Assembly (NCBI RefSeq): GCF_000744185.1
Contig: NZ_JQLL01000001.1
Span: 806,001 to 870,000 of the forward strand
Origin: Carnobacterium funditum DSM 5970
GTDB lineage: Bacteria; Bacillota; Bacilli; Lactobacillales; Carnobacteriaceae
DNA length: 64,000 nucleotides
Direction of reading: 5' to 3'
Both the position numbers and the translations under genes were made by a program. Below, in pieces: positions 55,609 through 63,846 of this stretch. The first letter of the stretch is position 1. The number at the start of each line of letters is the position of its first letter. The notes beneath the pieces are model-generated. The model ran no database searches, was not told the DNA's origin, and saw only the letters and a program-made list of their open reading frames with translations.

Positions 55609-56410
55609 ATTTATTTTTCGCTCCAATAAACGCGTCTTCTACTCTACTCCAAAAATGTGTATGCCGATAACGAGCAAAATGAATACGCTCCTCTGCTATA
55701 CAATATTGTAATTCAACGATATTTTTTTCAGATGATGATAATTGATCGACAGTCAGTACAAATCCATCTGTTGTAACGGGTCTTATTCGTATCCACTCAT
55801 CTGGTGCTACTATCATTGGCGAACTTAACGTCCTGAAAACTCGATTATTAATAGATGCTATCTCTGCTAACTGAATAGCTTCCAGTCTAGGATGAATAAT
55901 CGCTCCTCCAACTGATTTATTGTATCCAGTTGAACCTGTAGGAGTTGAAACACAAAGTCCATCCCCTCTAAATCTTTCAAATAGCTCATCCTTAACAAAC
56001 ACGTCACAAACCATCGTCCCATCTACACGTTTCATTGTCGATTCATTCAATGCTAAAAAATGAGAAGGCTCTTTTTTCCCTTGATAACTCACTTTGATGT
56101 CTAATAATGGATAACTGATGCTTTCTCCTTTATCTTCAATTAAGCTTGCTACTAAATCTGGAAGTTCATAATCACGCCAGTCCGTATAAAAACCTAGGTG
56201 TCCTGTATGCACTCCGACAAAACGTATTTGATTTAACAGGTGTGCATAACGATGGAAAGCTGATAGCAATGTTCCATCTCCACCTATTGTGATAACTAAA
56301 TTAGGGTTTTTATTATCTATCTGAATCCCCTTTTCAACCAACATTATTCGTAACTCGGCTACTAATATTAGGGACTTTTCGTTATTATTATGAACAATAG
56401 CTATTCTCAC
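55598..56410 (-). CDS. nadK: NAD kinase
   Basis: Makes NADP from NAD and ATP. The motif ITIGGDGTLLSAFHRY, the NEST motif in FLALNESTMKR and the glycine loop CVSTPTGSTGYNKSVGGAIIHP are intact over 270 residues. It uses a GTG start at 56410 with AGGAGG 8 bases upstream. It follows relQ by 37 bases and overlaps the pseudouridine synthase gene; the same order is found in Bacillus (yjbM-yjbN-yjbO). Confidence 0.96.
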   Translation of the reverse strand: MRIAIVHNNNEKSLILVAELRIMLVEKGIQIDNKNPNLVITIGGDGTLLSAFHRYAHLLNQIRFVGVHTGHLGFYTDWRDYELPDLVASLIEDKGESISYPLLDIKVSYQGKKEPSHFLALNESTMKRVDGTMVCDVFVKDELFERFRGDGLCVSTPTGSTGYNKSVGGAIIHPRLEAIQLAEIASINNRVFRTLSSPMIVAPDEWIRIRPVTTDGFVLTVDQLSSSEKNIVELQYCIAEERIHFARYRHTHFWSRVEDAFIGAKNKYEV

Positions 56411-56447
56411 AACTCTTTCCTCCTATCCTAAAGCAATTAACTTGTAT

Positions 56448-57110
56448 TCATTTAGCATTCTTATGTTTAATTTTTTTTGATTTATCTCGTTGGTTATGTG
56501 AAAACATTTGTTGTGCTTCTTGAATTTCTTCTCTAATTTGAGACATCTCTTCGTCTAGTTGAAAAACAGCTTCCGCAGCTCTTTTCAATCGAATCTTGAT
56601 ATCTTCTGGAAATTCACCTTGGTATTTATAATTTAAAGAGTGCTCAATGGTTGCCCAAAAATTCATTGAAAGTGTTCTTATTTGAACTTCAGCCAAAATT
56701 ATTTTTTCGCCTTCAATGACTTGTACAGGATATTCAAATACAACATGATAAGAACGATAACCACTCTCTTTTTTATTTGTGATATAATCCCGTTCTTCTA
56801 TAATTTTAATATCGTTTCGATTTCTTAATAAACGAACTACTTCATGGATATCTTCCACGAATTGACACATAATTCTTAAACCAGCTATATCTTGCATATC
56901 TGTTTCCAAATGTTTTAATGGCACATTACGTAGTTTTGCTTTAGCTAAAATGCTATCTATCGGTTTTACTCGTCCAGTAACGAATTCAATCGGAGTGTGC
57001 AAATTTTCTTTTCCAAATTGTTTTCGAATCCCTTTTAATTTAACTTTCAATTCTTCTACTGCTTGTTGGTAGGGTATTAAAAAATCTTCCCAATTCATTT
57101 CTTCTTCCAT
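56448..57110 (-). CDS. relQ: Small alarmone synthetase RelQ (YjbM)
   Basis: Single-domain (p)ppGpp synthetase. The GTP/ATP-binding core shows VTGRVKPIDSILAKAK, MQDIAGLRIMCQFVEDI, KESGYRSYHVVFEYPV and AEVQIRTLSMNFWATIEHSLNYKY. There is no hydrolase, TGS or ACT domain, so alarmone made here must be removed by another enzyme. 220 residues is typical. The start may be the ATG at 57110 or four codons later; each has a purine-rich site upstream. Confidence 0.95.
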   Translation of the reverse strand: MEEEMNWEDFLIPYQQAVEELKVKLKGIRKQFGKENLHTPIEFVTGRVKPIDSILAKAKLRNVPLKHLETDMQDIAGLRIMCQFVEDIHEVVRLLRNRNDIKIIEERDYITNKKESGYRSYHVVFEYPVQVIEGEKIILAEVQIRTLSMNFWATIEHSLNYKYQGEFPEDIKIRLKRAAEAVFQLDEEMSQIREEIQEAQQMFSHNQRDKSKKIKHKNAK

Positions 57111-57211
57111 TATTTCAACCTTCTTTATCGCTCATTTTAACACTCGTTCACGTAAATATTGCATATATACCCATTTTAACATATACGGTTTAAAATAAGA
57201 AATAATCGAAA

Positions 57212-57241
57212 TTTACAAATATAAAATAAATATGCTATTCT
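57212..57241 (+). promoter_or_regulatory. Probable promoter of yjbK
   Basis: TTTACA (57212-57217), 18-base spacer ending in TGC, TATTCT (57236-57241); an extended -10. It is divergent from relQ. Confidence 0.55.
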
Positions 57242-57309
57242 ATTTGTGACTCGCTTTTTAAAGTTGACGGTACTATAGTTTAATTAAACTAGTTAAAGGA
57301 GTGAAAAAT

Positions 57310-57900
57310 ATGAGTGAAGAATTTGAAATAGAGTTTAAAAATAAATTGTCTGCTAAGGATTATTATAGGCTTCTTAATTATTATAAGGCTGAAGAAGGAG
57401 ACTTTTTTATACAAGAAAATCATTACTTTGATTCTACTCTCTGGGAGTTAAAAAAAATGCATGCTGGCTTAAGAATTAGAGTACTTGATGATACAGCTGA
57501 ATTAACACTTAAAACACCACTTAACAAACACTTATTAGAAACAACAGACTACTTATCAATTATTGAATCTGAAGATTTATTATTAAAAGATCAGATTTAT
57601 TTTACAGGTCATGTAGCAAGAAAACTAAGAGAACTAAATATTAATCCAAAAGATATGCATTTAATTGGCTCGCTTAAAACTAAACGTTTTGAAAAACAAA
57701 CTTCTGTGGGGTTAATCGTACTAGATCAAAGCTTTTATGGAGAACAAACAGATTTTGAATTAGAGTTCGAAGTACATGAAGCTCAAACCGGAGAAATCGC
57801 TTTTGATACTTTTTTAAAAAAGCATCAGTTAAAAAAAAATCGTTCAGAAAATAAAATTGTCAGGATGATCAATAATTCACTAAAAAATAAAGCTGAATAA
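57310..57900 (+). CDS. yjbK: CYTH domain protein YjbK
   Basis: 196 residues of the CYTH (triphosphate tunnel) superfamily. The N-terminal ExExK motif is EIEFKNKL; charged pairs in LRIRVLDDTAELTLKTP, KTKRFEK, LVLDQSFYGEQTDFELEFEV continue the tunnel pattern. The family binds triphosphates; a specific substrate is unknown, though it sits next to the alarmone synthetase as in Bacillus. ATG at 57310 with AAAGGAG 9 bases upstream; the GTG at 57301 overlaps that site. Confidence 0.92.
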   Translation: MSEEFEIEFKNKLSAKDYYRLLNYYKAEEGDFFIQENHYFDSTLWELKKMHAGLRIRVLDDTAELTLKTPLNKHLLETTDYLSIIESEDLLLKDQIYFTGHVARKLRELNINPKDMHLIGSLKTKRFEKQTSVGLIVLDQSFYGEQTDFELEFEVHEAQTGEIAFDTFLKKHQLKKNRSENKIVRMINNSLKNKAE

Positions 57901-57911
57901 AAAAATAGAAA

Positions 57912-57928
57912 TGTGACTAAAATGTGAC
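57912..57928 (+). promoter_or_regulatory. TGTGAC-N5-TGTGAC direct repeat upstream of yjbH
   Basis: Perfect hexamer repeat with 11-bp periodicity, ending 129 bases before the yjbH ATG. Its architecture is that of sites for OmpR-family response regulators such as WalR or PhoP. A related repeat is found at spxA (63624-63640). Confidence 0.45.
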
Positions 57929-58057
57929 TGCCACCCTTTTTTTAAAATCTAGTATGAGACTTATTGATACTATTTTTTTTGAATCTTTGATAAAATAAGT
58001 ATGTTGTAAATAAAACAACAATGTTTTTAATACTATACAAAGTAAAGGTGAAATAAG

Positions 58058-58726
58058 ATGTTATCAAGTACGCATTCCAGTAAAGGGAATCAATACAAAC
58101 AAGTGACAGAAATTTATTTGTTCATCAACCCTATTGGATCTGCATGTTATCAAGCGGAGAAAGGATTGTTGGACTTTATCGAGTCAAACGAAAAAAAAAT
58201 TCATTTCCACTTTATCCCTGTCCACAATTTCAAGACATTTTCTGATTACATGAAAGCAAAAAAATTACCCAAAAATGACTTAGATTTAAGAAACAAACAT
58301 TTCTTTCAAATCTACGAAGCGTGTCTAGCTTATGCCGCTGCATCAATGCAAGGTAAAAAGAAAGGCCGTATATTCTTAATGGCCTTACAACAAGCTATTG
58401 CGATTGACAATCAGCCCTTCTCACAAAAACTAGTTTATGAAACGGCCTTGAAATCTAATTTAGATATCCCTATGTTTTCTGAAGATAAACAATCAGAATT
58501 TGCTAAAACCGCTTTTGAAGCAGATCAGAAAGTAGCGCGTGAAATGCATGTTCTTTCTAACCCTTCTTGCGTCGTCTTCAATGATCAGAGCTCCAATCAC
58601 GGATTATTAATTGAAGAGGATATCAATTTTGAAACGCTACAAGCATTGTGCAATGAAGGCAAAGATAAGAATCAGCTAGCTTTTTCTGGTAGAAATAAAA
58701 AAAAGAATCATTTGTTTGTTCTTTAA
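58058..58726 (+). CDS. yjbH: ClpXP adaptor SpxH/YjbH, DsbA-like fold
   Basis: Thioredoxin-fold adaptor that presents Spx to ClpXP. EIYLFINPIGSACYQAEKG aligns with the DPLCPECW active-site region of the Bacillus protein, but only the second cysteine remains (Cys-x-x-Cys is replaced by GSAC), and the Cys/His-rich zinc N-terminus is missing. This matches lactobacillale homologues. 222 residues. AAAGGTG lies 9 bases before the ATG. Between yjbK and pepF, within 5 kb of its expected client spxA. Confidence 0.88.
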   Translation: MLSSTHSSKGNQYKQVTEIYLFINPIGSACYQAEKGLLDFIESNEKKIHFHFIPVHNFKTFSDYMKAKKLPKNDLDLRNKHFFQIYEACLAYAAASMQGKKKGRIFLMALQQAIAIDNQPFSQKLVYETALKSNLDIPMFSEDKQSEFAKTAFEADQKVAREMHVLSNPSCVVFNDQSSNHGLLIEEDINFETLQALCNEGKDKNQLAFSGRNKKKNHLFVL

Positions 58727-58790
58727 GTTAATAGCACGAAAAGTAACTATCCATTTAACTGTAGATATAAACGACTAATTTTTAATAGAT

Positions 58791-58829
58791 AAAAAGACCT
58801 TCAAATGAGTGGATTTGGAGGTTTTTTCA
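58791..58829 (+). terminator. Terminator of yjbH
   Basis: AAAAAGACCTTCAAAT-GAGTGG-ATTTGGAGGTTTTTT. Confidence 0.87.
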
Positions 58830-58859
58830 TCTGTTCATTGAACTATACCTTTTTATACG

Positions 58860-59042
58860 AAAAGAGGCTGGAACACAACCAAATGTTTCAGCCTCTTTCA
58901 CATATCAGAATTTTCATTCTGGAACGTGCTCCAAAAAGCAAATCCAATATCCACTTCACGAATAATGTTCGATGGTCTATGACCATCTTGCGCTTTTCCA
59001 TGAAGTAATTCGGGTCTAAACGCTTAATATCCCACTCCCTAA
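58860..59042. repeat. Possible interspersed intergenic element
   Basis: The first part is a hairpin GAGGCTGGAACA ... TGTTTCAGCCTC (58864-58898), of the GGCTGGGACA type. It is followed by about 140 bases up to the pepF stop whose minus-strand reading is protein-like (MEKRKMVIDHRTLFVKWILD then LLFGARSRMKILICERG) but lacks start, ribosome site and gene structure. I suspect a repeated element with spurious coding look rather than a gene. Confidence 0.4.
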
Positions 59043-59045
59043 TGA

Positions 59046-60872
59046 TTACAATTCACTATTTTTACTATCTGCAATAACTTCTAATTCATCTAGTCTTAAT
59101 TTGAATACCTCCATAGCTTCTTTGATATAAGTTTTTTTAGTCATATCTACCCCAGCTTTTTTCATCACATCGATTGGATAATCACTGCTTCCAGACTTCA
59201 AATAAGTTAAATAATTTTCTAAAGATTTACCTGAATCATCTTTTAAAATTTTACCAGCAAGTGCAGTGGCTGCTGAAAATCCTGTAGAATACTGATAGAC
59301 ATAATAATTATAATAAAAATGAGGTATTCTAGACCATTCATAAACGATTTCTAGATCTTCTGAAACAGATGGTCCATAATAGCGGTCGTTCAATTTTTTA
59401 TAGGCCTGATTTAAAAAGTCTGCAGTTAAGGGTGTACCTTTTGCTGATTCTTCATGTATAAAATGCTCAAATTCAGCAAACTGTGTTTGCCTGAAGATGG
59501 TTCCTTTAAAACCATCTAAATAATGGTTTAAAATGTACGCACGTACCTCAGGTTTTGTTTGAGTTCTCAACAAGTATTCCGTTAAAAGATTTTCATTCGT
59601 TGTCGAAGCTATTTCTGCTAGAAATATAGAATAATCACCATAAACGTACGGTTGATTTTTTCGTGTGAAATAACTATGAACACTATGACCTAGTTCATGA
59701 ACTAATGTGTAGAGATGATTTAATGAATCATGCCAATTTAATAAAATATAAGGATTTGTATCATAAGCACCAGATGAATAAGCTCCACTTCTTTTTCCTT
59801 CGTTTTCTATTACATCAATCCAACGATCATTAAAAGCTTTTTCTAACACAGACTGATACTCTTTACCTAATGGCTTTAAGGCTTCTAAAACTGTTTCTTT
59901 TGCCTCGTCATAAGTAAATTTAATACTAGCTTCTCCCATAATAGGTGTATACATATCATACATGTGTAATTCGCTAACCGAAAGAAGCCTTTTTCTTAAT
60001 GTTACATAACGATGGAGTAAATCAAGGTTATCATCAACTACCGTTAACAACGTATCATATACGGCTTCGGGTATGTGTCCAACAGACAGTGCTGCTTCAC
60101 GTGCCGAGCGATAATGATGGACAGATGCATTATAATTATGATACTTAACATGAGAGGATAATGTACTTGCAAACGTATTATTTAGTCCTTGATAAACGTT
60201 ATATAATGCTTTGAAACCTGCCTCTCTTAATGAACGATCTGTACTTTCCATTACTTGGCCATATACACCATGAGATAGTTGAATCGTATTTCCGTTCTTA
60301 TCATTTATAACTGGAAACTGAAGATCGGCATTATTTAAAACATTAAACGTCCGACTTGAAGCTCCAAATATTTCTCCCGCTCCAGCTAACAAAGATTCTG
60401 CCTCGGCTGTCAAAACATGTTTTCTAGTAGCTGTCAACTGATCAATAAAATGTTGATACATAGCTAAATCATTATTTTCTTTTAAAAATTCTGTTAGCTT
60501 TTCTTCTGGAATTTCTATTACTTCTGGTTCAAACCAAGATATAGACTCATTAATTTTTGTAGCTAGTGTAGATGCTTGGTCATACATTGCTTGGTATATG
60601 GTATTTGTTGTATCTTGATCATTTTTTAAATGAGCATACACATAAATAGTTTCCAATTGATTAGAAACATCTAAGATATATTGGATACTATTTAAAAAAA
60701 GCTCAGAACTTTTACTCAACTTCCCTTTAAAATCTGAAATACCGACTATTTTATTTTCTAATTCTTGATAAGATATAAAAAAATCTTCATCTGATTTAAA
60801 AATAACCTTTAAATTCCAACTCAACATTTCAGGTACTTCTTCACGTTTTGGTATTTTTTTAAATTCACTCAT
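59046..60872 (-). CDS. pepF: Oligoendopeptidase F
   Basis: Cytoplasmic M3B zinc metallopeptidase that cleaves peptides of about 7-17 residues. The zinc motif HEXXH is HELGHSVHSYF near residue 390, followed by the distal glutamate in SIFLAEIASTTNENLL. The ATG at 60872 (608 residues) has GGGAGGA 7 bases upstream; an ATG six codons earlier lacks a site. The pepF-coiA-mecA-spxA order is conserved across bacilli. Confidence 0.96.
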   Translation of the reverse strand: MSEFKKIPKREEVPEMLSWNLKVIFKSDEDFFISYQELENKIVGISDFKGKLSKSSELFLNSIQYILDVSNQLETIYVYAHLKNDQDTTNTIYQAMYDQASTLATKINESISWFEPEVIEIPEEKLTEFLKENNDLAMYQHFIDQLTATRKHVLTAEAESLLAGAGEIFGASSRTFNVLNNADLQFPVINDKNGNTIQLSHGVYGQVMESTDRSLREAGFKALYNVYQGLNNTFASTLSSHVKYHNYNASVHHYRSAREAALSVGHIPEAVYDTLLTVVDDNLDLLHRYVTLRKRLLSVSELHMYDMYTPIMGEASIKFTYDEAKETVLEALKPLGKEYQSVLEKAFNDRWIDVIENEGKRSGAYSSGAYDTNPYILLNWHDSLNHLYTLVHELGHSVHSYFTRKNQPYVYGDYSIFLAEIASTTNENLLTEYLLRTQTKPEVRAYILNHYLDGFKGTIFRQTQFAEFEHFIHEESAKGTPLTADFLNQAYKKLNDRYYGPSVSEDLEIVYEWSRIPHFYYNYYVYQYSTGFSAATALAGKILKDDSGKSLENYLTYLKSGSSDYPIDVMKKAGVDMTKKTYIKEAMEVFKLRLDELEVIADSKNSEL

Positions 60873-60928
60873 AGTATTGTCCTCCCTCAATTTAAATCCT
60901 TTTTAATCTTACCACATTATTCAATTAA

Positions 60929-62095
60929 TTAAAGAGAGTCCTTTTGGAAAGCTGCTAATTTTTCTTGTTCATTTTTATAACAATATGGCTTTTTTATCAA
61001 AACCCATTGGTTAGATTTATTTTTCTCTAAGATAGCTGATTCTATTAAGAGTTGAACGTAGAAATAAATAGGCTTTTTCTGTACTTCTAATGAAATCAAA
61101 GGCATCGGATGAAAGACTAGTGATTTATTTTTTATCATTTCATCTATTTGATTATCCAGTTCATTTAAAGTAATTACCGAATTAATTTTATTTGCAGTTA
61201 ACCATTTAAGTAAGATATATTTCCAAAAATGAGGCAGTGTTTTAATCGTTATTTGTCCTGGCACCTTGAAATAGACTTCTTTCGGAATAGAAATTAAAGA
61301 ATCACCATTTTGATAAATATATTTTTGAAAAGACACAATTTCAGGAGTTTGATACATTCGCCCTTGATTGAGAAAAAGATGACTTTGTATTAAATCTTTT
61401 GGCTGATAAAGATATTTTGTTTTTTTTGAATTTCTTTTAATTTTATCTATCATCATTAAAACCTCACTTAATTTAAAGTAATCTAAATTTATTAAGTAGC
61501 TATCATATACTATTCTTTGGGTTATATTTTTTTGTTGAATATTTGAATATAGATATATATTTTTTTTTGAGACATCTAAGAAAAACAGACTAGATGTTAG
61601 TTGGTTATCACTATATATAAAAAGACGTTGAAAAGCGGTTATCTTATCAGTAAGCTTAAATTGAGAACCAAGTATCCAAAAAACATCATAACCATTTTTT
61701 TTATACCCAGCTGTTCTCTTTTCCATTCTTTTTAGAGGCATTGAACTACATTGAAATTCGATAGCTATTATTCTTGTTTGATTTACCCAAACAAGTATAT
61801 CGGGTCGCTGATTTAAATTCGGTAGATAGGCTTCTAATTCGCATCTAAGCCCTTGTTTTATAAACCAATCATACAATATTTGCTTTCCTTGTAAGTGTTC
61901 TTTTGTTTCACCTTCTGAAAATAACCTGCAGTTAGTTTGATTGAAATGTGAAAAATGAGCTACCTTTAATACACCTTTTTTTAAAAATACACATTCTTTA
62001 CAATCAGGGCAATAATAAAGATTTCTTCCTCTTATTTCTTCATTCACTTTATTAGCATGGATAGTCTGGTTTTTACCATTTAAAGCTATTAACAT
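60929..62095 (-). CDS. coiA: Competence protein CoiA
   Basis: Competence-associated protein of the CoiA family, needed for recombination of incoming DNA in streptococci. A putative zinc knuckle (YYCPDCKECVFLKKG and HFSHFNQTNC) at the N-terminus is followed by a restriction-endonuclease-like core with HLQGKQILYDWFIKQG, RPDILVW and IAIEFQCSSMP, which has the D-ExQ catalytic pattern. ATG at 62095 (388 residues), GGAAG at 7 bases. A CIN-box-like TGCGGATA lies 33 bases upstream. Confidence 0.9.
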   Translation of the reverse strand: MLIALNGKNQTIHANKVNEEIRGRNLYYCPDCKECVFLKKGVLKVAHFSHFNQTNCRLFSEGETKEHLQGKQILYDWFIKQGLRCELEAYLPNLNQRPDILVWVNQTRIIAIEFQCSSMPLKRMEKRTAGYKKNGYDVFWILGSQFKLTDKITAFQRLFIYSDNQLTSSLFFLDVSKKNIYLYSNIQQKNITQRIVYDSYLINLDYFKLSEVLMMIDKIKRNSKKTKYLYQPKDLIQSHLFLNQGRMYQTPEIVSFQKYIYQNGDSLISIPKEVYFKVPGQITIKTLPHFWKYILLKWLTANKINSVITLNELDNQIDEMIKNKSLVFHPMPLISLEVQKKPIYFYVQLLIESAILEKNKSNQWVLIKKPYCYKNEQEKLAAFQKDSL

Positions 62096-62162
62096 GTAGT
62101 CACTTCCATTCATACGGTTTTACATAGTATCCGCAAAAAATGCTACATTTATAAACAAAAAA

Positions 62163-62212
62163 CAAAAAAAGCAATTTCCAGAAATTTAAATTTCTGGAAA
62201 TTGCTTTTTTAT
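62163..62212 (-). terminator. Terminator of mecA
   Basis: Perfect palindrome AGCAATTTCCAGAAATTT / AAATTTCTGGAAATTGCT flanked by A7 and T6. Confidence 0.9.
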
Positions 62213-62217
62213 AGGTT

Positions 62218-62892
62218 TTATTTAAAATAAAAACGACTTAATTCTAAAGCATTATTTTCCATTATCGCTTTACCGTGCTCTGCTAAAATCCCTTGAGTAA
62301 TAGGGGTTCTCTGCGCAAACTCTAGAGCTACTGTGATTTGATCTTCTACACTTCGTTCAGTCGTCTCTTCTGTAAAGAAGATTAAATAAAGAAAATAACT
62401 ATTTTTATACCAATAAAGTTTGGAAGTAGCATTGTCTAAATATAATTGTTTAGATAATGAGACCATATCTTCAAATTCATTAAATCTCAAAACCACTTCT
62501 TGAGTTTGTCTACTTGAATCATTTAGATATTCTTGATCAATATCTTGATCTTGATCATCATCATCATCTATTAATTGGTTTTTTATAAGTTGAGAAAATT
62601 CATTTGCTTCAAAATTACCGGATGCTGAAGAAAAATCAATATCTTCATTTAACGGACCACCCTTACTGATAAATAACTCTAATCCATTTCCATTTGGTAA
62701 AACTTGAAATGTAATAGCATCAGATTCCTGGAACTTTTCGTCTACATCCACTTCTTCTAAAATACTGTAAAAGAAATCTTCAATCTGTTTATGATTCCCT
62801 AAAAGATCTAAAAAGGTTATCCCTCTTTCTTCTAAATCAGTACTTTCAATAAGCACACGGATTGTATTCTCATTTATATGTTCCATCTCCAT
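62218..62892 (-). CDS. mecA: Adaptor protein MecA
   Basis: Adaptor that targets substrates such as competence regulators to ClpCP. The N-terminal binding domain starts MEMEHINENTIRVLIESTDLEERGITFLDLLGN; a very acidic linker (DDDDDQDQDIDQEY) precedes the C-terminal ClpC-binding domain. At 224 residues it is of normal size. A probable promoter TTTACA-16-TAAAAT lies at 62987-62960 and a perfect palindromic terminator follows. Confidence 0.95.
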   Translation of the reverse strand: MEMEHINENTIRVLIESTDLEERGITFLDLLGNHKQIEDFFYSILEEVDVDEKFQESDAITFQVLPNGNGLELFISKGGPLNEDIDFSSASGNFEANEFSQLIKNQLIDDDDDQDQDIDQEYLNDSSRQTQEVVLRFNEFEDMVSLSKQLYLDNATSKLYWYKNSYFLYLIFFTEETTERSVEDQITVALEFAQRTPITQGILAEHGKAIMENNALELSRFYFK

Positions 62893-62959
62893 AGTCCTAC
62901 ACCTCGCTTCTTAACTCCCTACTCACCTTGGTGATAATAAAGAATATTCATACTAACTA

Positions 62960-62987
62960 TTTTAAAGCAAATATATAAAATGTAAAG
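62960..62987 (-). promoter_or_regulatory. Probable promoter of mecA
   Basis: Minus-strand TTTACA (62987-62982), 16-base spacer, TAAAAT (62965-62960), about 68 bases before the mecA ATG. Confidence 0.55.
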
Positions 62988-63039
62988 ATAAATGTATTGA
63001 AAATAGTAATCTAATAGCAAAGTTTTGAAAAAATTTACA

Positions 63040-63090
63040 AAAAAAGAGATTGTCATAAAATAAATTTTAAGTGACAAACTCTCTTTGATT
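63040..63090 (-). terminator. Terminator of spxA
   Basis: Minus-strand AAAGAGAGTTTGTCA ... TGACAATCTCTTTTTTT with an AT-rich loop. Confidence 0.85.
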
Positions 63091-63100
63091 AAATTAATTT

Positions 63101-63499
63101 TTAGTAACCCACGATTCTTTGAGCTCGTAACAATTCGATTGCACGTACTTCTCTTGGCAAGAAACGACGAATTTCATCTTCATTATATCCTACTTGCAAT
63201 CTCTTTTCATCTACCATAATCGGACGACGCAACAATCCAGGATTTTCTTGAATCAGAGCAAAAAGTTCTTGAAGTGGTAATTCTTCCAAATCAATATTTA
63301 ACTCTTGAAAAGCCTTCGATCTTGTAGAAATAATCTCTTCAGTTCCATCTTCTGTCATTCGTAAAATAGATTTAATCTCAGGAATATCCAACGGCTCTGA
63401 AAAAATATTTCGTTCTTTGTAAGTAATGTTGTTTTCTTCTAGCCAAGCACGAGCCTTTCGACATGAAGTACAACTTGGTGATGTATAAATTGTAACCAT
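63101..63499 (-). CDS. spxA: Transcriptional regulator Spx
   Basis: ArsC-like protein that binds the RNA polymerase alpha C-terminal domain and redirects transcription under thiol stress. The redox switch C10-TS-C13 is intact, and [29 protein letters not shown] is the conserved C-terminal half. 132 residues, standard. AGGGGAG lies 8 bases before the ATG. It is turned over by YjbH-ClpXP, and yjbH is encoded close by. Own terminator and a promoter region with repeated TGAC units. Confidence 0.97.
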   Translation of the reverse strand: MVTIYTSPSCTSCRKARAWLEENNITYKERNIFSEPLDIPEIKSILRMTEDGTEEIISTRSKAFQELNIDLEELPLQELFALIQENPGLLRRPIMVDEKRLQVGYNEDEIRRFLPREVRAIELLRAQRIVGY

Positions 63500-63587
63500 A
63501 TGTTATTCTCCCCTTTTTATTCGGATTGATCTAGTCAATAAATAGTAACTATTAATGGCACCTTTAACTTGCTAGCTTACTCTATTT

Positions 63588-63640
63588 ATTATATATCATA
63601 TTCCAAGAAATTACTACACTTTTCGTCATTTTTCCGTCAC
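63588..63640 (-). promoter_or_regulatory. spxA promoter region with 11-bp-spaced repeats
   Basis: Minus strand: GTGACG-N5-ATGACG (63640-63624), then after 5 bases TGTAGT, and a TATAAT at 63593-63588 without a good -35. Direct hexamers at 11-bp spacing ahead of a -35-less promoter suggest an OmpR-type activator. The rest of the 63500-63846 gap holds only this region and a terminator. Confidence 0.5.
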
Positions 63641-63785
63641 TTTTAAAAAATAAATAGACCTTTAAACTTGATTTTTTTTGTTTATTCGCATTAATAACCA
63701 AAAAAACGTTATATGATTAGCACTTACTATTTAAATGCAGATATTTATAATCATTATAATAAGATATTTTATAAAATGTAATAAT

Positions 63786-63838
63786 AAAAAAATACACCTT
63801 AAAATGAGACTTTCGTCTTCAAATTAACATGTATTTTG
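63786..63838 (-). terminator. Terminator of the oligopeptide-transporter gene
   Basis: Minus-strand stem AAAATACATGTTAATTTGAAGAC-GAAA-GTCTCATTTTAAGGTGTATTTTTTT. Confidence 0.87.
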
Positions 63839-63846
63839 ATATTTTT

